Made by a program: the position numbers and the translations under genes. A DNA stretch of 64,000 bases. Origin: Lacticaseibacillus daqingensis. Its GTDB lineage: Bacteria; Bacillota; Bacilli; Lactobacillales; Lactobacillaceae. Under the pieces are notes generated by a model, which ran no database searches, had not been told where the DNA came from, and worked only from the letters and a program-made list of their open reading frames with translations. The stretch is taken from assembly GCF_003946115.1 (NCBI RefSeq), contig NZ_RHOH01000001.1:124001-188000 (forward strand). The letters are read 5' to 3'. Position 1 is the first letter of the stretch. Every line of letters starts with the position of its first letter. Positions 24,327-33,683 of the stretch are shown here, one piece after another.

Positions 24327-25172
24327 ATGACTTTAACGATGACCACAAACTACGCGCACAGCCCCAAGGACATTGAGCACTATTCCACCGCCGAACTGCG
24401 TGATCAGTTCTTCGTGGAAAAGCTGTTCGTTCCTGGCGACATCCTGCTGACCTACACGTACAATGACCGTATGATCTTCGGTGGGGTGACACCGACTGAC
24501 ACCGCGCTTGAGATCACGCTCGACAAGCAGCTGGGGGTCGAGTACTTCCTGCAGCGGCGCGAGCTCGGGGTGATCAACATCGGTGAGGCCGGCACCATCA
24601 CCATCGACGGGGAAGCGCATGAGATGGTCAAGCACGACGGCTTTTACGTCGGCATGGGCCATCAGCATGTGACCTTCGCGTCCGCTGATGCGGCGCACCC
24701 GGCCAAGTTCTACGTCGTGTCCACACCGGCACACAAGACGTACCCAGACAAGCACCTGCCGTTTGCCAACGCGCTGGCCAAGCCGATGGGCGATCAGGCC
24801 CACATGAATAAGCGCACTATCTACAAATACATCGATGCGTCACAGATGGACACTTGTCAGCTACAAATGGGTTACACGGTCCTCGAGCCCGGTAACGCGT
24901 GGAACACGATGCCGGCACACACGCACGCGCGCCGCATGGAAACCTACCTGTACATCGAGTTCCCAACCGATGACACGCGCGTCTTCCACTTCATGGGCGA
25001 GCCGAGTCAGTCCAAGCACGTGGTGATGACCAACGAATCCGCGGTGGTCAACCCGAGCTGGTCGATCCACTGTGGCATGGGCACCACGAACTACGCCTTC
25101 ATCTGGGCGATGTGCGGTGAGAACCAGACGTACGATGACATGGACGCCGTGACGATGGATCAGCTGAAGTAG
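24327..25172 (+). CDS. kduI: 5-dehydro-4-deoxy-D-glucuronate isomerase
   Basis: This 281-residue KduI-family cupin-like protein is of normal length. It isomerises 4-deoxy-5-keto-uronate (from the GH88 enzymes) to 3-deoxy-2,5-hexodiulosonate for KduD. The metal-binding region is visible at MPAHTHARRMETYLYIEF (residues about 193-210), with later histidines near SIHCGMGT. The start follows TTGGAGG. It has its own promoter and an operator core shared with kduD, and it is followed by a strong terminator that closes the uronate locus. Confidence 0.95.
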   Translation: MTLTMTTNYAHSPKDIEHYSTAELRDQFFVEKLFVPGDILLTYTYNDRMIFGGVTPTDTALEITLDKQLGVEYFLQRRELGVINIGEAGTITIDGEAHEMVKHDGFYVGMGHQHVTFASADAAHPAKFYVVSTPAHKTYPDKHLPFANALAKPMGDQAHMNKRTIYKYIDASQMDTCQLQMGYTVLEPGNAWNTMPAHTHARRMETYLYIEFPTDDTRVFHFMGEPSQSKHVVMTNESAVVNPSWSIHCGMGTTNYAFIWAMCGENQTYDDMDAVTMDQLK

Positions 25173-25215
25173 CCTGACCCACCGCCTGTTAAGCAAAAAT
25201 TAATCTGGTTTGCGT

Positions 25216-25257
25216 AAGCCGCGCGATCCGCTGAATAAGCGGGTGGCGCGGCTTTTT
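25216..25257 (+). terminator. Rho-independent terminator after kduI
   Basis: AAGCCGCGC pairs with GCGCGGCTT around an imperfect inner stem (CCGCT/AGCGG) and is followed by TTTT. It lies about 45 nt after the kduI stop. Confidence 0.8.
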
Positions 25258-25450
25258 GGCGCGTGCCACCGGTCACACTCAGCAGATTCTCGCCGTCACC
25301 ATAGCAACTATTCATTTATTTTCGGCGCAGCTGTGATATTATTTTTCGAAGCATTAAGTTTATATCAACTTAATTGCGGCAGTTATAACCAGTGTCACCC
25401 CACGGCACGTGAGGGGGTGACGGCCGGTTGATTGATTAAGGAGGAACCAC

Positions 25451-26536
25451 ATGTTTCGTTTCAAAACACTTGCAGTTGCGGCGCTGGCGGTCGGGCTTTT
25501 CGGCGTCGCCGCAGGGCCGGGCGTTGTCCACGCCGCGCCGGTGACCACCACCCCGCAGCTCGCGCCAGGGCTTGACGTGACGAATATCCACCTGGCGATC
25601 ACGGATGCCGAAGGGGTGAGTCAGTCCGCCATGCCGAAAGTCGTTTCCGGTCGGACTTACCAGGGAACGGCCACGCTCAACTACTCGGGGGCCGGGGCCG
25701 AGCTGCCCCTCAGCGCGCTGCAGCTGACGAGCAATAATCCGGCGGTCACACTTGAGACCGGGGGCGGCACAGCCCTGACACCGGGCGCCGGCAACGGGCA
25801 GATCAGCTTGCCGTTCACCATCACGGTTGTGGGTGCAGTTGGGCCCAACCCGGTGGTGGTCAGCATTGGCATTCAACGCACAGACGGCGGCCGCCTTGGA
25901 AAAACCAGCCAGGGCCAGAGCTTCATGATCGTCGCGGCGACCCCAAACGAGGGCGGCGATGACGGCAACACCCCGGACACCCCTGAAGGTTCCGGTGATG
26001 GTGAGGACACCGGCAGGACAGACGGCGATGAGGACGAGAACATGCCGGAGACACCGGATGGCTCGGATAACGGGAATACCCCAGAGACGCCGGATGGTTC
26101 CGATAACGGGAACACGCCGGAGACACCGGATGGTTCCGATAACGGGAACACGCCGGAGACGCCGGATGGTTCCGACAACGAGAACACGCCGGAGACGCCG
26201 GATGGTTCCGACAGCGGGAATACCCCAGAGACACCGGATGGTTCCGACAACGGGAACACGCCGGCGGTGCCGGATGGCTCGGATAACGAGGGAACTCCGG
26301 CGGATGCGGTCACGCCAAGCGTTCCGGTGGTGCCGAGCATCCCGGGGCGCGTACCGGATCAGATGACCGCCCAACCAACCGAGCAGCCTCAGTTGCCGGG
26401 GCATCAAGCGACGCAGGCCTTGCCGCAAACCGGCGCGCAAACGCACCCGCTGTGGGTCGTCAGCGGCCTGCTGTTGGTGCTTGTCAGCAGTTGGGAGCTC
26501 GTTGGTTATCGGCGCACGCGCGAATTGCGCAGTTAG
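25451..26536 (+). CDS. LPQTG-anchored surface protein with acidic 12-residue repeats
   Basis: This 361-residue exported protein has a signal peptide (MFRFKTLAVAALAVG to VVHAAP, cleavage near residue 28) and an N-terminal beta-rich domain of about 130 residues reminiscent of a cell-surface Ig-like fold. A Asp/Gly/Glu/Pro-rich stalk follows with seven copies of a 12-residue unit close to NTPETPDGSDNG, then a Pro-rich linker, the sortase signal LPQTG, a transmembrane segment and a basic tail. The repeats probably span the wall and can vary in number. It has its own promoter region and terminator. It does not resemble an enzyme; an adhesion or ligand-binding role is a guess. Confidence 0.8.
   Translation: MFRFKTLAVAALAVGLFGVAAGPGVVHAAPVTTTPQLAPGLDVTNIHLAITDAEGVSQSAMPKVVSGRTYQGTATLNYSGAGAELPLSALQLTSNNPAVTLETGGGTALTPGAGNGQISLPFTITVVGAVGPNPVVVSIGIQRTDGGRLGKTSQGQSFMIVAATPNEGGDDGNTPDTPEGSGDGEDTGRTDGDEDENMPETPDGSDNGNTPETPDGSDNGNTPETPDGSDNGNTPETPDGSDNENTPETPDGSDSGNTPETPDGSDNGNTPAVPDGSDNEGTPADAVTPSVPVVPSIPGRVPDQMTAQPTEQPQLPGHQATQALPQTGAQTHPLWVVSGLLLVLVSSWELVGYRRTRELRS
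26041..26292 (+). repeat. Tandem array of seven 36-bp units in the surface-protein gene
   Basis: Seven adjacent 36-bp copies encode the acidic repeat, most units differing at a few bases. The nearly exact copies make the array prone to slippage and to assembly collapse, so copy number may differ between isolates. Confidence 0.85.
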
Positions 26537-26543
26537 ACAGTTG

Positions 26544-26581
26544 AAGCCGCTCCCCTGCAAGCCGTGGGGGAGCGGTTTTTT
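26544..26581 (+). terminator. Rho-independent terminator after the surface-protein gene
   Basis: CCGCTCCCC pairs with GGGGAGCGG and is followed by six T. Downstream, 26582-26867 holds no convincing gene; two cre-like sequences around GCGCTT (near 26779 and 26806) and the promoter of the next regulator are all I see there. Confidence 0.85.
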
Positions 26582-26867
26582 ATCGGGCTGTAAAGTGTTG
26601 GTGCATGCGGTGAACAATCTGGTTGTTAAGCCGGGTCGGCTGCGGTGGCGGCGAGTAACGGTCGCGGGGGGCTTATGTACACAGACTGACAAATGTTATC
26701 ATATGATGAGAAGCGGCGCCCTTTTATGAGGACGCTTTTTTGTTAGCACCCGAAAGTGTCCACGGTGGCACATTTAGTTAAGCGCTTGCATTATTTGGTG
26801 CAAAAGCGCTTCTGTTATAGAACAGGGACTAACGCTATCATAATTATAGATAAAGGGGAAGATTAGA

Positions 26868-28766
26868 ATGAGACCTTATCAGATTATGCGGGCACTGATG
26901 GAGACGCGAGGTTACCTCTCTGTCACATACTTAATGGCACTCCTCGGGGTGTCGAAGCGAACCGTTCAGAATGAACTGGCATACCTTCGAAAGGTCAGCA
27001 AGTCTCATGGCTTTGTGTTGCACAATACTTATGCAAAAGGCTACTCCCTGGAAGTCGTTGATCGACAAGCGGTCTCGCGGTTTGTCGACAGCCTGAATTC
27101 TCCCGAGGCGGTGATTGATGAAGAACACCTTGTCATTGATATGATCAGCGAGCTACTGCTCACGCCCAACACGTACGTGACGGCCCAGACGTTGGCGGAC
27201 ACGCTGCGGGTCAGCAAGTCGCTCATTTTCTCCAAGGCGCAAACGGTCTCAGACTACTTGAGCGCCTCACACATTGCGCTGGAAGGCCGCTCGCACTACG
27301 GGATGCGGCTTCAAGGGACGGCTCAGGACATTCGGCAGTTGATGCTGGAGCTGTACTTGCGGGGCAACAATCGCTTCAAGGCCGCCACGGTGGCGCGGGT
27401 CGGCGATTTTTCGGCGGTGCAGCGCTTGGCCGAAGACAGCATTCGAACGAATCAGCTCAGGATCGGGTACTACGAGTTCCAGACCCTGCTGGCGTGGCTC
27501 AAAGTCATGGTGATGTCGGCCCCCATCGTCTCGCCAGGAACGGCGGTCGAGCATCCGGCAGTGCCGTTTGGGCCTGTCCTGCTGGCCCTGCAAAAGCAGT
27601 TTGACCTACCGCTGGGGGACCAGGAGTGGGCCGAGTTCACGGCGCTGGTCCAGACGCTGGTGCAGCCGTCCGCCAAGCCGCACCCGGCGTACGACCGCGA
27701 CCACTTAACGGCCACGCTGCGTCAGTTCTTCGCCCGGGTGGACGCGGAACACCAGATGGATTTTAGCCGAGACGATGCGTTCATCAATCAGCTGACCACC
27801 CACTTGCTGTTCCTGTTCGACCGGCTCAATCACAACATCAGCTACAAGAACCCGATGCTGTTGGAGCTGTGCGTGCGCTACCCGTTGGTGTTTGACATCG
27901 TGCTGGAGTTCTCGTCGTTTCTCGAGTCGGCGTATCATGAGACGATTTCGCATGATGAACTGGGCTTCATCACGGTGCACTTTTTGAACCACCTGGAAAA
28001 CGAGAAAACAAAGCGGCTGCACCAGTACGACCGCATTGCAGTGGTCTGCACGACCGGTGGCGGCGCAAGCAACCTGATCCGCACGCAGATCCGCACGCTG
28101 TTCCCGGTTGCGACCGTGAAAACTTTCTCGTTTTGGGAAGTGAGTGAACTGGAAAGCTTTGCCCCCGACTTAGTTTTCTCAGTGGTGCCGCTGGAGCTTT
28201 CGCTGGATGTGCCCACGCTGTACATCAAGGAGCTACTGTCCCAGCGCGACCTGGCGAACATCAAACAGATCCTGTGTCTGGACGTGACCCCGCGGGCGGA
28301 TGTGCCGATTCCGGGGAAGGACGAGGCGTTCCTGGCGTTTTTCCGCCAAAGCAACTTCACCGTCACGGAAGCGGCAAGCTACCAGGCGCTGATCCAGACG
28401 ATGGCCCAGCAGCAAGTGACCAATGGTGATGCGCATCCCCGTTTTGTGGCCGATGTGATGCAGCGTGAGCGGTACATGAGCACGATTTTTAACAACGGGA
28501 TCGCCATGCCGCACCCGATCGAAATGAATGCGCGCCGAAGTAGCATTGGGGTCGCAGTGATCACGAATCAGTTGGTGGAGGACGGGCGGCCGGTCAAGTT
28601 GGTCTTCATGGTCAACCTCCGCAAAACCGACCTCGATCGGTATCAGGTGATCTCAGGCCACCTGTTTCAGCTGATGCAAAGTCCGCACCGGATTGATCAG
28701 ATCATGGCCAATCCGGTGCTGCAAGAAGTGTTGAACGTACTGAAGAGTCTACCTGAGCCAGACTAG
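26868..28766 (+). CDS. BglG/MtlR-type PRD transcriptional activator with EIIB- and EIIA-like domains
   Basis: This 632-residue regulator has N-terminal helix-turn-helix segments (VTYLMALLGVSKRTVQNEL), then two PTS regulation domains (about 190-395, with conserved His residues such as HDELGFITVHFLNHLE). An EIIB-Gat-like domain follows (VVCTTGGGASNLIRTQIR, phospho-Cys), and a C-terminal fructose-type EIIA domain (STIFNNGIAMPHPIE, phospho-His). Regulators of this architecture are DNA-binding activators switched by PTS phosphorylation. It lies just upstream of an operon containing a lactose-family PTS and is probably its activator, sensing whether that transporter is working. The cre-like sites upstream suggest catabolite control. 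Confidence 0.88.
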   Translation: MRPYQIMRALMETRGYLSVTYLMALLGVSKRTVQNELAYLRKVSKSHGFVLHNTYAKGYSLEVVDRQAVSRFVDSLNSPEAVIDEEHLVIDMISELLLTPNTYVTAQTLADTLRVSKSLIFSKAQTVSDYLSASHIALEGRSHYGMRLQGTAQDIRQLMLELYLRGNNRFKAATVARVGDFSAVQRLAEDSIRTNQLRIGYYEFQTLLAWLKVMVMSAPIVSPGTAVEHPAVPFGPVLLALQKQFDLPLGDQEWAEFTALVQTLVQPSAKPHPAYDRDHLTATLRQFFARVDAEHQMDFSRDDAFINQLTTHLLFLFDRLNHNISYKNPMLLELCVRYPLVFDIVLEFSSFLESAYHETISHDELGFITVHFLNHLENEKTKRLHQYDRIAVVCTTGGGASNLIRTQIRTLFPVATVKTFSFWEVSELESFAPDLVFSVVPLELSLDVPTLYIKELLSQRDLANIKQILCLDVTPRADVPIPGKDEAFLAFFRQSNFTVTEAASYQALIQTMAQQQVTNGDAHPRFVADVMQRERYMSTIFNNGIAMPHPIEMNARRSSIGVAVITNQLVEDGRPVKLVFMVNLRKTDLDRYQVISGHLFQLMQSPHRIDQIMANPVLQEVLNVLKSLPEPD

Positions 28767-28804
28767 GGGCCGCCGGCTGAGCCGGGCGGCCGAAGGAGGA
28801 AGCC

Positions 28805-29848
28805 ATGAACTGGAACTTGTTACAAGCGTTGTCGAATGCGGATGCCGTCGCCTCGAACGAAACGGCGGTCAGAACCCTGTTGAAGGAGGCGCTGGCAGAT
28901 TACGCGGACACCTTTACCTATGATGGGTTGGGCAGTCTGATGGTCACGAAGGCGGCGACTGAACCGGACCGGCCGACGATCATGTTTGCGGCCCACATGG
29001 ATGAGGTCGGCTTTATGATCCGCAACCTGTCCGCGATCGGGTTTGCCTACCTGCAACCGCTGGGCAACGTGGAGGACCGCGCCAAGTCCATGCAGCTGGT
29101 GCGCGCGCACACGCAGGCCGGCCAGGTCGTGGAAGGACTTTTGAACATCACCCGGGACGCGAGCGGGCAGGTGGCCGACATGTACGTGGACTTCGGCTTT
29201 GACTCCCGCGAGGCACTGTTGGCCGCGGGGCTTGAGATCGGCGATGTCGTTTGCTTTGCCTCGGATTATCGCGAGCTTTCGGCGGCCAACCTGGCGGCGG
29301 GCAAGGCGATGGACGATCGCGCCGGTTGCTTCGCCTTGGTGCAGGCGATGAAGGCTCTCAAGGACGTGCCGCTTGCGGTCAATGTCGTGGCCGCCTTCAC
29401 CAGCAGTGAAGAGGTGGGCACTCGCGGTGGGCGCACCACCACCGCGCTGGTGGCGCCCGATGTGTTTTTCGCCATCGATGTGGCTAAGCACCCGGAGCTG
29501 GACCGTGGGTTCACGGATCACCGAGTGTTAGGGGCCGGCCCGATGTTTGAGTTTTACGACAAGACGATGGTGCCCAACCGCGCGCTTTTGACGCAGGTGC
29601 AGGCGATCGCGCAGGCCGCCAACCTGCCGTACCAAAAAGACATGTTCAAGGGCGGTGGCACGGATGCCGGCACGGCGCACCTTGAGCACGGCGGGACCGC
29701 CGCAATGGTGATCGGGCTGCCGCTGCGGTACTGCCACGACCCGTACTCGTTTGTGAACAAGCAAGACGTCGTGACCACGGCCACGCTGATCGAGCAGATC
29801 GCGCGGCAGCTGGACGCAAAAGCAATTACGAAGTGTTATCAATTTTAA
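28805..29848 (+). CDS. M42-family metallo-aminopeptidase (FrvX-like)
   Basis: This 347-residue M42 peptidase has the two-metal ligand set in order: AAHMDEVGFMI, KAMDDRAGCFAL, TSSEEVGTRGG and the GGGTDAGTAHL region. Family members are cytoplasmic cobalt/zinc aminopeptidases or deblocking enzymes, and FrvX homologues are often encoded with PTS genes. It is the first gene after the PRD regulator and 17 nt before a lactose-family IIA gene. It may process an imported glycosylated or otherwise modified peptide. It starts at ATG 28805 after GAAGGAGG. Confidence 0.88.
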   Translation: MNWNLLQALSNADAVASNETAVRTLLKEALADYADTFTYDGLGSLMVTKAATEPDRPTIMFAAHMDEVGFMIRNLSAIGFAYLQPLGNVEDRAKSMQLVRAHTQAGQVVEGLLNITRDASGQVADMYVDFGFDSREALLAAGLEIGDVVCFASDYRELSAANLAAGKAMDDRAGCFALVQAMKALKDVPLAVNVVAAFTSSEEVGTRGGRTTTALVAPDVFFAIDVAKHPELDRGFTDHRVLGAGPMFEFYDKTMVPNRALLTQVQAIAQAANLPYQKDMFKGGGTDAGTAHLEHGGTAAMVIGLPLRYCHDPYSFVNKQDVVTTATLIEQIARQLDAKAITKCYQF

Positions 29849-29865
29849 TGGGATGGTGATCGTCT

Positions 29866-30186
29866 ATGAATGAAGCAGAGCAACAGATTATGGGGTTAAT
29901 CTCGTCAGCCGGTGAAAGCCGGGCCAAGGCGTTTCAGGCCTTGCAGGCGGCGCGCAAGCGGGATTACGACGCAGCACATGCGTTCTTGAAGGAGGCCGCG
30001 ACGGTGGATGTGGAAGCGCATAACATCCAGACGCAGCTGATTCAAGCGGAACTCAGCGAAGGTGGTGATAAACCAGAAATCAATCTGTTGATGGTTCATG
30101 CCCAAGATCACTACATGACGGCACAGTTGGCCCGCGATTTGGTTGAAGAAATGATCCTGATTTTGGAAGACCGCGATAAGGAGTGA
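29866..30186 (+). CDS. PTS lactose/cellobiose-family IIA component
   Basis: The protein is a small all-helical IIA of 106 residues. The phospho-accepting His lies in LLMVHAQDHYMTAQLARDL, the family active-site sequence. It receives phosphate from HPr and passes it to the IIB encoded next. The gene overlaps a possible GTG start of IIB, but the better IIB start is 30192. It belongs to the operon running from the M42 peptidase to RidA. Confidence 0.93.
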   Translation: MNEAEQQIMGLISSAGESRAKAFQALQAARKRDYDAAHAFLKEAATVDVEAHNIQTQLIQAELSEGGDKPEINLLMVHAQDHYMTAQLARDLVEEMILILEDRDKE

Positions 30187-30191
30187 ATGAG

Positions 30192-30542
30192 ATGAAAATC
30201 ATTTTGTGTTGTGTTGCTGGCCTGTCCACTACGATGATGATGGACAGCATGAAAAGTGTGATTAAGAAAAGCCAGAAGCTTGATATTGATAACTTCAACC
30301 TGATGGCGATCCCCGTTGAGCAGCTACCACAGGAAATCGAAGGCACCGATGTGGTCTTGCTCGGCCCGCAGGTGTCTTACAAGAGTGATTACGTGAAGTC
30401 CGTCACCGAACCGCTGAACATTCCGTTTATCGTGATCGATAAGGCCACGTACGGCTCGATGGACGGTGGGACGGTGATCAAGGAAGCACTGATCGCCAAG
30501 CGGAAGCAGGAGCTGAAAAGTCAGGCAGGAGGGGCGAACTGA
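30192..30542 (+). CDS. PTS lactose/cellobiose-family IIB component
   Basis: This IIB protein of about 116 residues has the phospho-cysteine near the N-terminus in IILCCVAGLSTTMMM, followed by a Rossmann-like fold (VVLLGPQVSYKSDYV). It transfers phosphate from IIA to the sugar carried by IIC. ATG 30192 is preceded by AAGGAG at 8 nt; GTG 30183 is an overlapping alternative. The stop is joined to the IIC start (TGATG), indicating coupled translation with a IIC that is broken by a frameshift in this sequence. Confidence 0.92.
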   Translation: MKIILCCVAGLSTTMMMDSMKSVIKKSQKLDIDNFNLMAIPVEQLPQEIEGTDVVLLGPQVSYKSDYVKSVTEPLNIPFIVIDKATYGSMDGGTVIKEALIAKRKQELKSQAGGAN

Positions 30543-31857
30543 TGTTTGATAAATTTGAAGCATTCATGTCCAAATACTTCACGCCGCTTGCGGATAAGAT
30601 GGACAAGCAGGTCTACCTCAGCGCCATCAAAAAGGCGATGGTGGCGATGACCCCGATCCTCATCATCGGGAGTTTCTGTTTGATCCCAGACGCGCTGCCG
30701 AACATGATCGGCAAAGATAACGTCATTTCGCAGTGGGTGACCGCCAACTCAGGCATTATCTCGATTCCGTACACGGTCGGGATGGGGATGATGGCGCTGT
30801 ATGTGGCCGCTATTATTTCCTATCACTTGGCCATCTCGCGCAAGCTCGATGTGCCCGGCTGTGTCACCATGGGGGTCATGGGCTTCCTGATCCTCGCCGT
30901 TGACTTCACCAAGGACGGCGCGATCGACACCACGTACTTCGGCACGAAGGGGTTGTTCGTTGCGATGTTCGGCTCGATCCTGGCGGTTGAGCTGTTCCGC
31001 TGGTGCAAGAAGCGCAACTTCACCATCAAGATGCCAGAAACGGTGCCAGACTTTGTGTCGAAGTCTTTTGAAATGATCCCGATCTCGGTGATTGTCGTCG
31101 GGGCCTTCGTGGTCATCCGGGTGCTGTGCGTCAATGGACTGCACACGCTACCCCCGATGATCTTCACGAACCTGCTGGCGCCACTGGTTGGCTCGATGGA
31201 CAACCCGTTTGCTACACCTTCCTCAAGATGCTGCAATGCCTGCTCTTCTTCTTCGGGATTCACCCAGCGGTGCTGAGCCCGATCACCAGCCCGATTTCGA
31301 CCCAGTTCTTGGCGGAAAACATTGCCAACTACAAAGACGGCCTGGCGCTGACCCACTTCTTCACGCCGGGGATGGACTCCGCGTTCGGGAACTTCACCGG
31401 GACCGGCGTGACCTTCGGCTTGGTCTTCTGGTGCATGTTCTCCAAGGCTGCGGCCCAAAAGAAGATCGGTCGGATCGCCTTGATCCCTGCGCTGTTTGGG
31501 ATCAATGAACCGATCCTGTTCGGCGCCCCGATCGTTTTGAACCCGTTATTCTTCATTCCGTTCGTTGTGATCGGCCCGATCGTGTCCTCCCTTGGGGGCT
31601 GGGCCATGAACCTGGGCTTCCTCAAAATGTCGATCTTCACGCCACCGTACGTGGGGGTCTTCCTGGAAGGCTACCTGACCACGTTCGACTGGCGGAGTAT
31701 CGTGGTCAACGGGCTGCAGATGGTGCTGTCGATCTTGATCTGGTACCCATTCTTCAAGTTGTACGAGCGTCGCGAACTGCAACAAGAACAAGCGAAGCAA
31801 TCTGCGATCTCTAAGGAAGATGAAGCCCTGATCGATGATCTGAACCTGGACTTCTAA
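30542..31857 (+). pseudogene. PTS lactose/cellobiose-family IIC component, frameshifted
   Basis: Together the two reading frames encode one complete CelB-like membrane permease of about 438 residues. The first frame runs from MFDKFEAFMSKYFTPLADKM to DNPF at 31210. The second resumes at YTFLKMLQCLLFFFGIHPAV from 31213 and includes the family motif GINEPILFGAPIVLNPLFFIPF. One missing base around 31208-31213 (CCGTTTGCTAC) joins them; an extra G there would restore a single frame. Left as it is, the first frame stops at 31276 after a nonsense tail. All neighbouring operon genes are intact, so either a recent inactivating mutation or a sequencing error is likely. No slippery heptamer suggests programmed frameshifting. 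Confidence 0.85.
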
Positions 31858-31973
31858 ACGCTGTGTGAACCGCTGATAAATCGGCAGGCGCGTGACCCTT
31901 ATCTAGCGGGCGCGACGACTGTCGATTTTTTCACCCGTCAAGTGTGCTTGGCGAGGCAAGGAGGAACGTGCTG

Positions 31974-32606
31974 ATGAGTAAACATCGAATGAAACAAGAA
32001 CGGCCGGCGCAGGCCGTGGTCGCGCCGGTGGTCCCGGCGGTCGAATACGGGCGGACCCGAGTGTATGCCACGGGGATCGATTGGCTCGTCGGTGGGGTGG
32101 TCAGCGGGCTGCCCGGCGTGGTGGCGTATGCCGTCCTGACCGGTACGGACAAGCCGATGAAGACACTTTACGCGTTTCGTGAGGCCGGGTTTTCGGCCGG
32201 CACCACGATGCTGATCGCGGCGCTGTGCCTCCTGTTCGGGCTGGGCTACTACGTCATCGTGCCGTGGCTCGTTTTTCCCGGGCAGACACTGGGCAAGCGC
32301 TTCATGCACCTGCGCATGGTGAAGCAGGACGGTCAGCCGATGCACCTGCAAGACTACCTGCTGCGCCAGGTCGTGGGGCTGGTCCTGATCGAAGGGGCCG
32401 CCACCGCGACGGCGACGTATGTGCGCGTCATGATCACGGCCGGGAGCGGCTTTTATGTCGATGGCTACTTCAGTATTTTCTGGAACATCGTGACGCTGTT
32501 CTCGATGTTTCTGGTGTTTGGGACCAAGCGCCACCTCGCGTTGCACGATTACCTCGCCAAGACTCAGGTGGTGGCTGCCCCGATGACAAAATTGGAGGTC
32601 GTTTAA
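31974..32606 (+). CDS. RDD-family integral membrane protein
   Basis: This protein of about 210 residues has at least four hydrophobic segments (IDWLVGGVVSGLPGVVAYAV, MLIAALCLLFGLGYYVIVPW, and two near the C-terminus). It carries the RDD-type features RVYATGIDWLVGG and FPGQTLGKRFMHLRM. RDD proteins are of poorly known function; some are linked to transport. The ATG at 31974 is preceded by AAGGAGG; GTG 31968 is an alternative. It lies between the PTS IIC and the Xaa-Pro peptidase gene, whose ribosome site overlaps its end, so it belongs to this operon. Confidence 0.75.
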   Translation: MSKHRMKQERPAQAVVAPVVPAVEYGRTRVYATGIDWLVGGVVSGLPGVVAYAVLTGTDKPMKTLYAFREAGFSAGTTMLIAALCLLFGLGYYVIVPWLVFPGQTLGKRFMHLRMVKQDGQPMHLQDYLLRQVVGLVLIEGAATATATYVRVMITAGSGFYVDGYFSIFWNIVTLFSMFLVFGTKRHLALHDYLAKTQVVAAPMTKLEVV

Positions 32607-33674
32607 TTGAACAGTTCACGGCTTAACGCACTACGCCAACAGATGACGGCGCAGTCGCTGGACGCCTTTATCCTGAGCGAAAAGGCGAACCGCTTTTACC
32701 TGACCGGGTTCACCGGCACCTATGGGCAAGGGGTCATCGCGCAAGACGCGCAGTTCATCGTAGCGGATGGCCGCTACTTTGAGCAGCTAAAAACGCAGTC
32801 CCCAGCGTTCACGGTGGTGGATAACCAGATGCGCATGGTGCCGACCCTGCAGCGCCTCATCCAGGACCAAGGCTTTCGCCGGGTGGGGATCGAGGCGGAA
32901 TACATGAACGTCGAGGAGTACCTGGGGCTGACGGCCGGGGCCGCGACGCTGGTGCCGACGACCAACGTGGTCGAGTCGCTGCGCATGATCAAATCGGCGG
33001 CCGAGCAACAGGCGATTCAGGCAGCGGCCCGCGTGGCAGACGAGACGTACCGCCACATCCTCGACTTCATTCGCCCTGGGATGACCGAAAAGCAGGTGGC
33101 CAACGAGATCGACCAGTACGGCCTGACGCATGGGGCCGATGCCCCGGCGTTTGAGACCATCGTGGCCTCAGGGGTGCGCTCGGCCCTGCCGCACGGGCAC
33201 GCGTCCAACAAGGTGATCCAGGCCCATGAGCTGATCATTTTTGACTTCGGGTTCCTGGTGGACCACTACTACTCCGACATCACCCGAACCGTTGCGCTGG
33301 GCAGTGTCAGCCCGGCGCTGCGGGAGATCTATGCCGTGACGCTTGAGGCCCAAGAGGCGGCCATTCAGGCCTGCCACGCCGGCACGGCCATGGCGACCAT
33401 CGACCAAACCGCCCGCCGGGTGATCACCGATGCCGGTTACGGGCCGTACTTCCTCCACGGCACGGGGCACGGCCTGGGGCTGACGGTGCACGAGTATCCG
33501 CTGCTCAACCAGGACAGCCAAGAGGCGCTGCAGGCCCACATGACCTTTACCGTCGAGCCGGGCATCTACCTGGCCGGCCAGGGCGGGGTGCGCATTGAGG
33601 ACGATGTCTGGCTGGACGATGCCGGGGCCCCGGTGCTGATGACCCACGCGCCGAAGCAGCTGATCGAATTGTGA
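32607..33674 (+). CDS. M24-family Xaa-Pro peptidase
   Basis: This 355-residue enzyme of the Xaa-Pro aminopeptidase/prolidase family has an N-terminal creatinase-like domain (about 1-125) and a C-terminal pita-bread domain. The five metal ligands are visible: FDFGFLVDHYYSDITRT (two Asp), HGTGHGLGLTVHEYP (His), FTVEPGIYL (Glu) and VRIEDDVWL (Glu). The gene uses TTG 32607, placed by TTGGAGG in the end of the RDD gene. With the M42 enzyme it gives this operon two peptidases, hinting at peptide-derived substrates. Confidence 0.88.
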   Translation: MNSSRLNALRQQMTAQSLDAFILSEKANRFYLTGFTGTYGQGVIAQDAQFIVADGRYFEQLKTQSPAFTVVDNQMRMVPTLQRLIQDQGFRRVGIEAEYMNVEEYLGLTAGAATLVPTTNVVESLRMIKSAAEQQAIQAAARVADETYRHILDFIRPGMTEKQVANEIDQYGLTHGADAPAFETIVASGVRSALPHGHASNKVIQAHELIIFDFGFLVDHYYSDITRTVALGSVSPALREIYAVTLEAQEAAIQACHAGTAMATIDQTARRVITDAGYGPYFLHGTGHGLGLTVHEYPLLNQDSQEALQAHMTFTVEPGIYLAGQGGVRIEDDVWLDDAGAPVLMTHAPKQLIEL

Positions 33675-33683
33675 GGGGAAGAC

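Noticed and set aside
25436-26692. 418-residue minus-strand frame opposite the repeat surface-protein gene
   Set aside because: It mirrors the tandem repeats and lacks a ribosome site or domain; the plus-strand gene has a signal peptide and an LPQTG anchor.
31200-31220. Programmed ribosomal frameshift in the PTS IIC gene
   Set aside because: No slippery heptamer, internal Shine-Dalgarno or stable downstream structure stands out; a mutation or sequence error is simpler.
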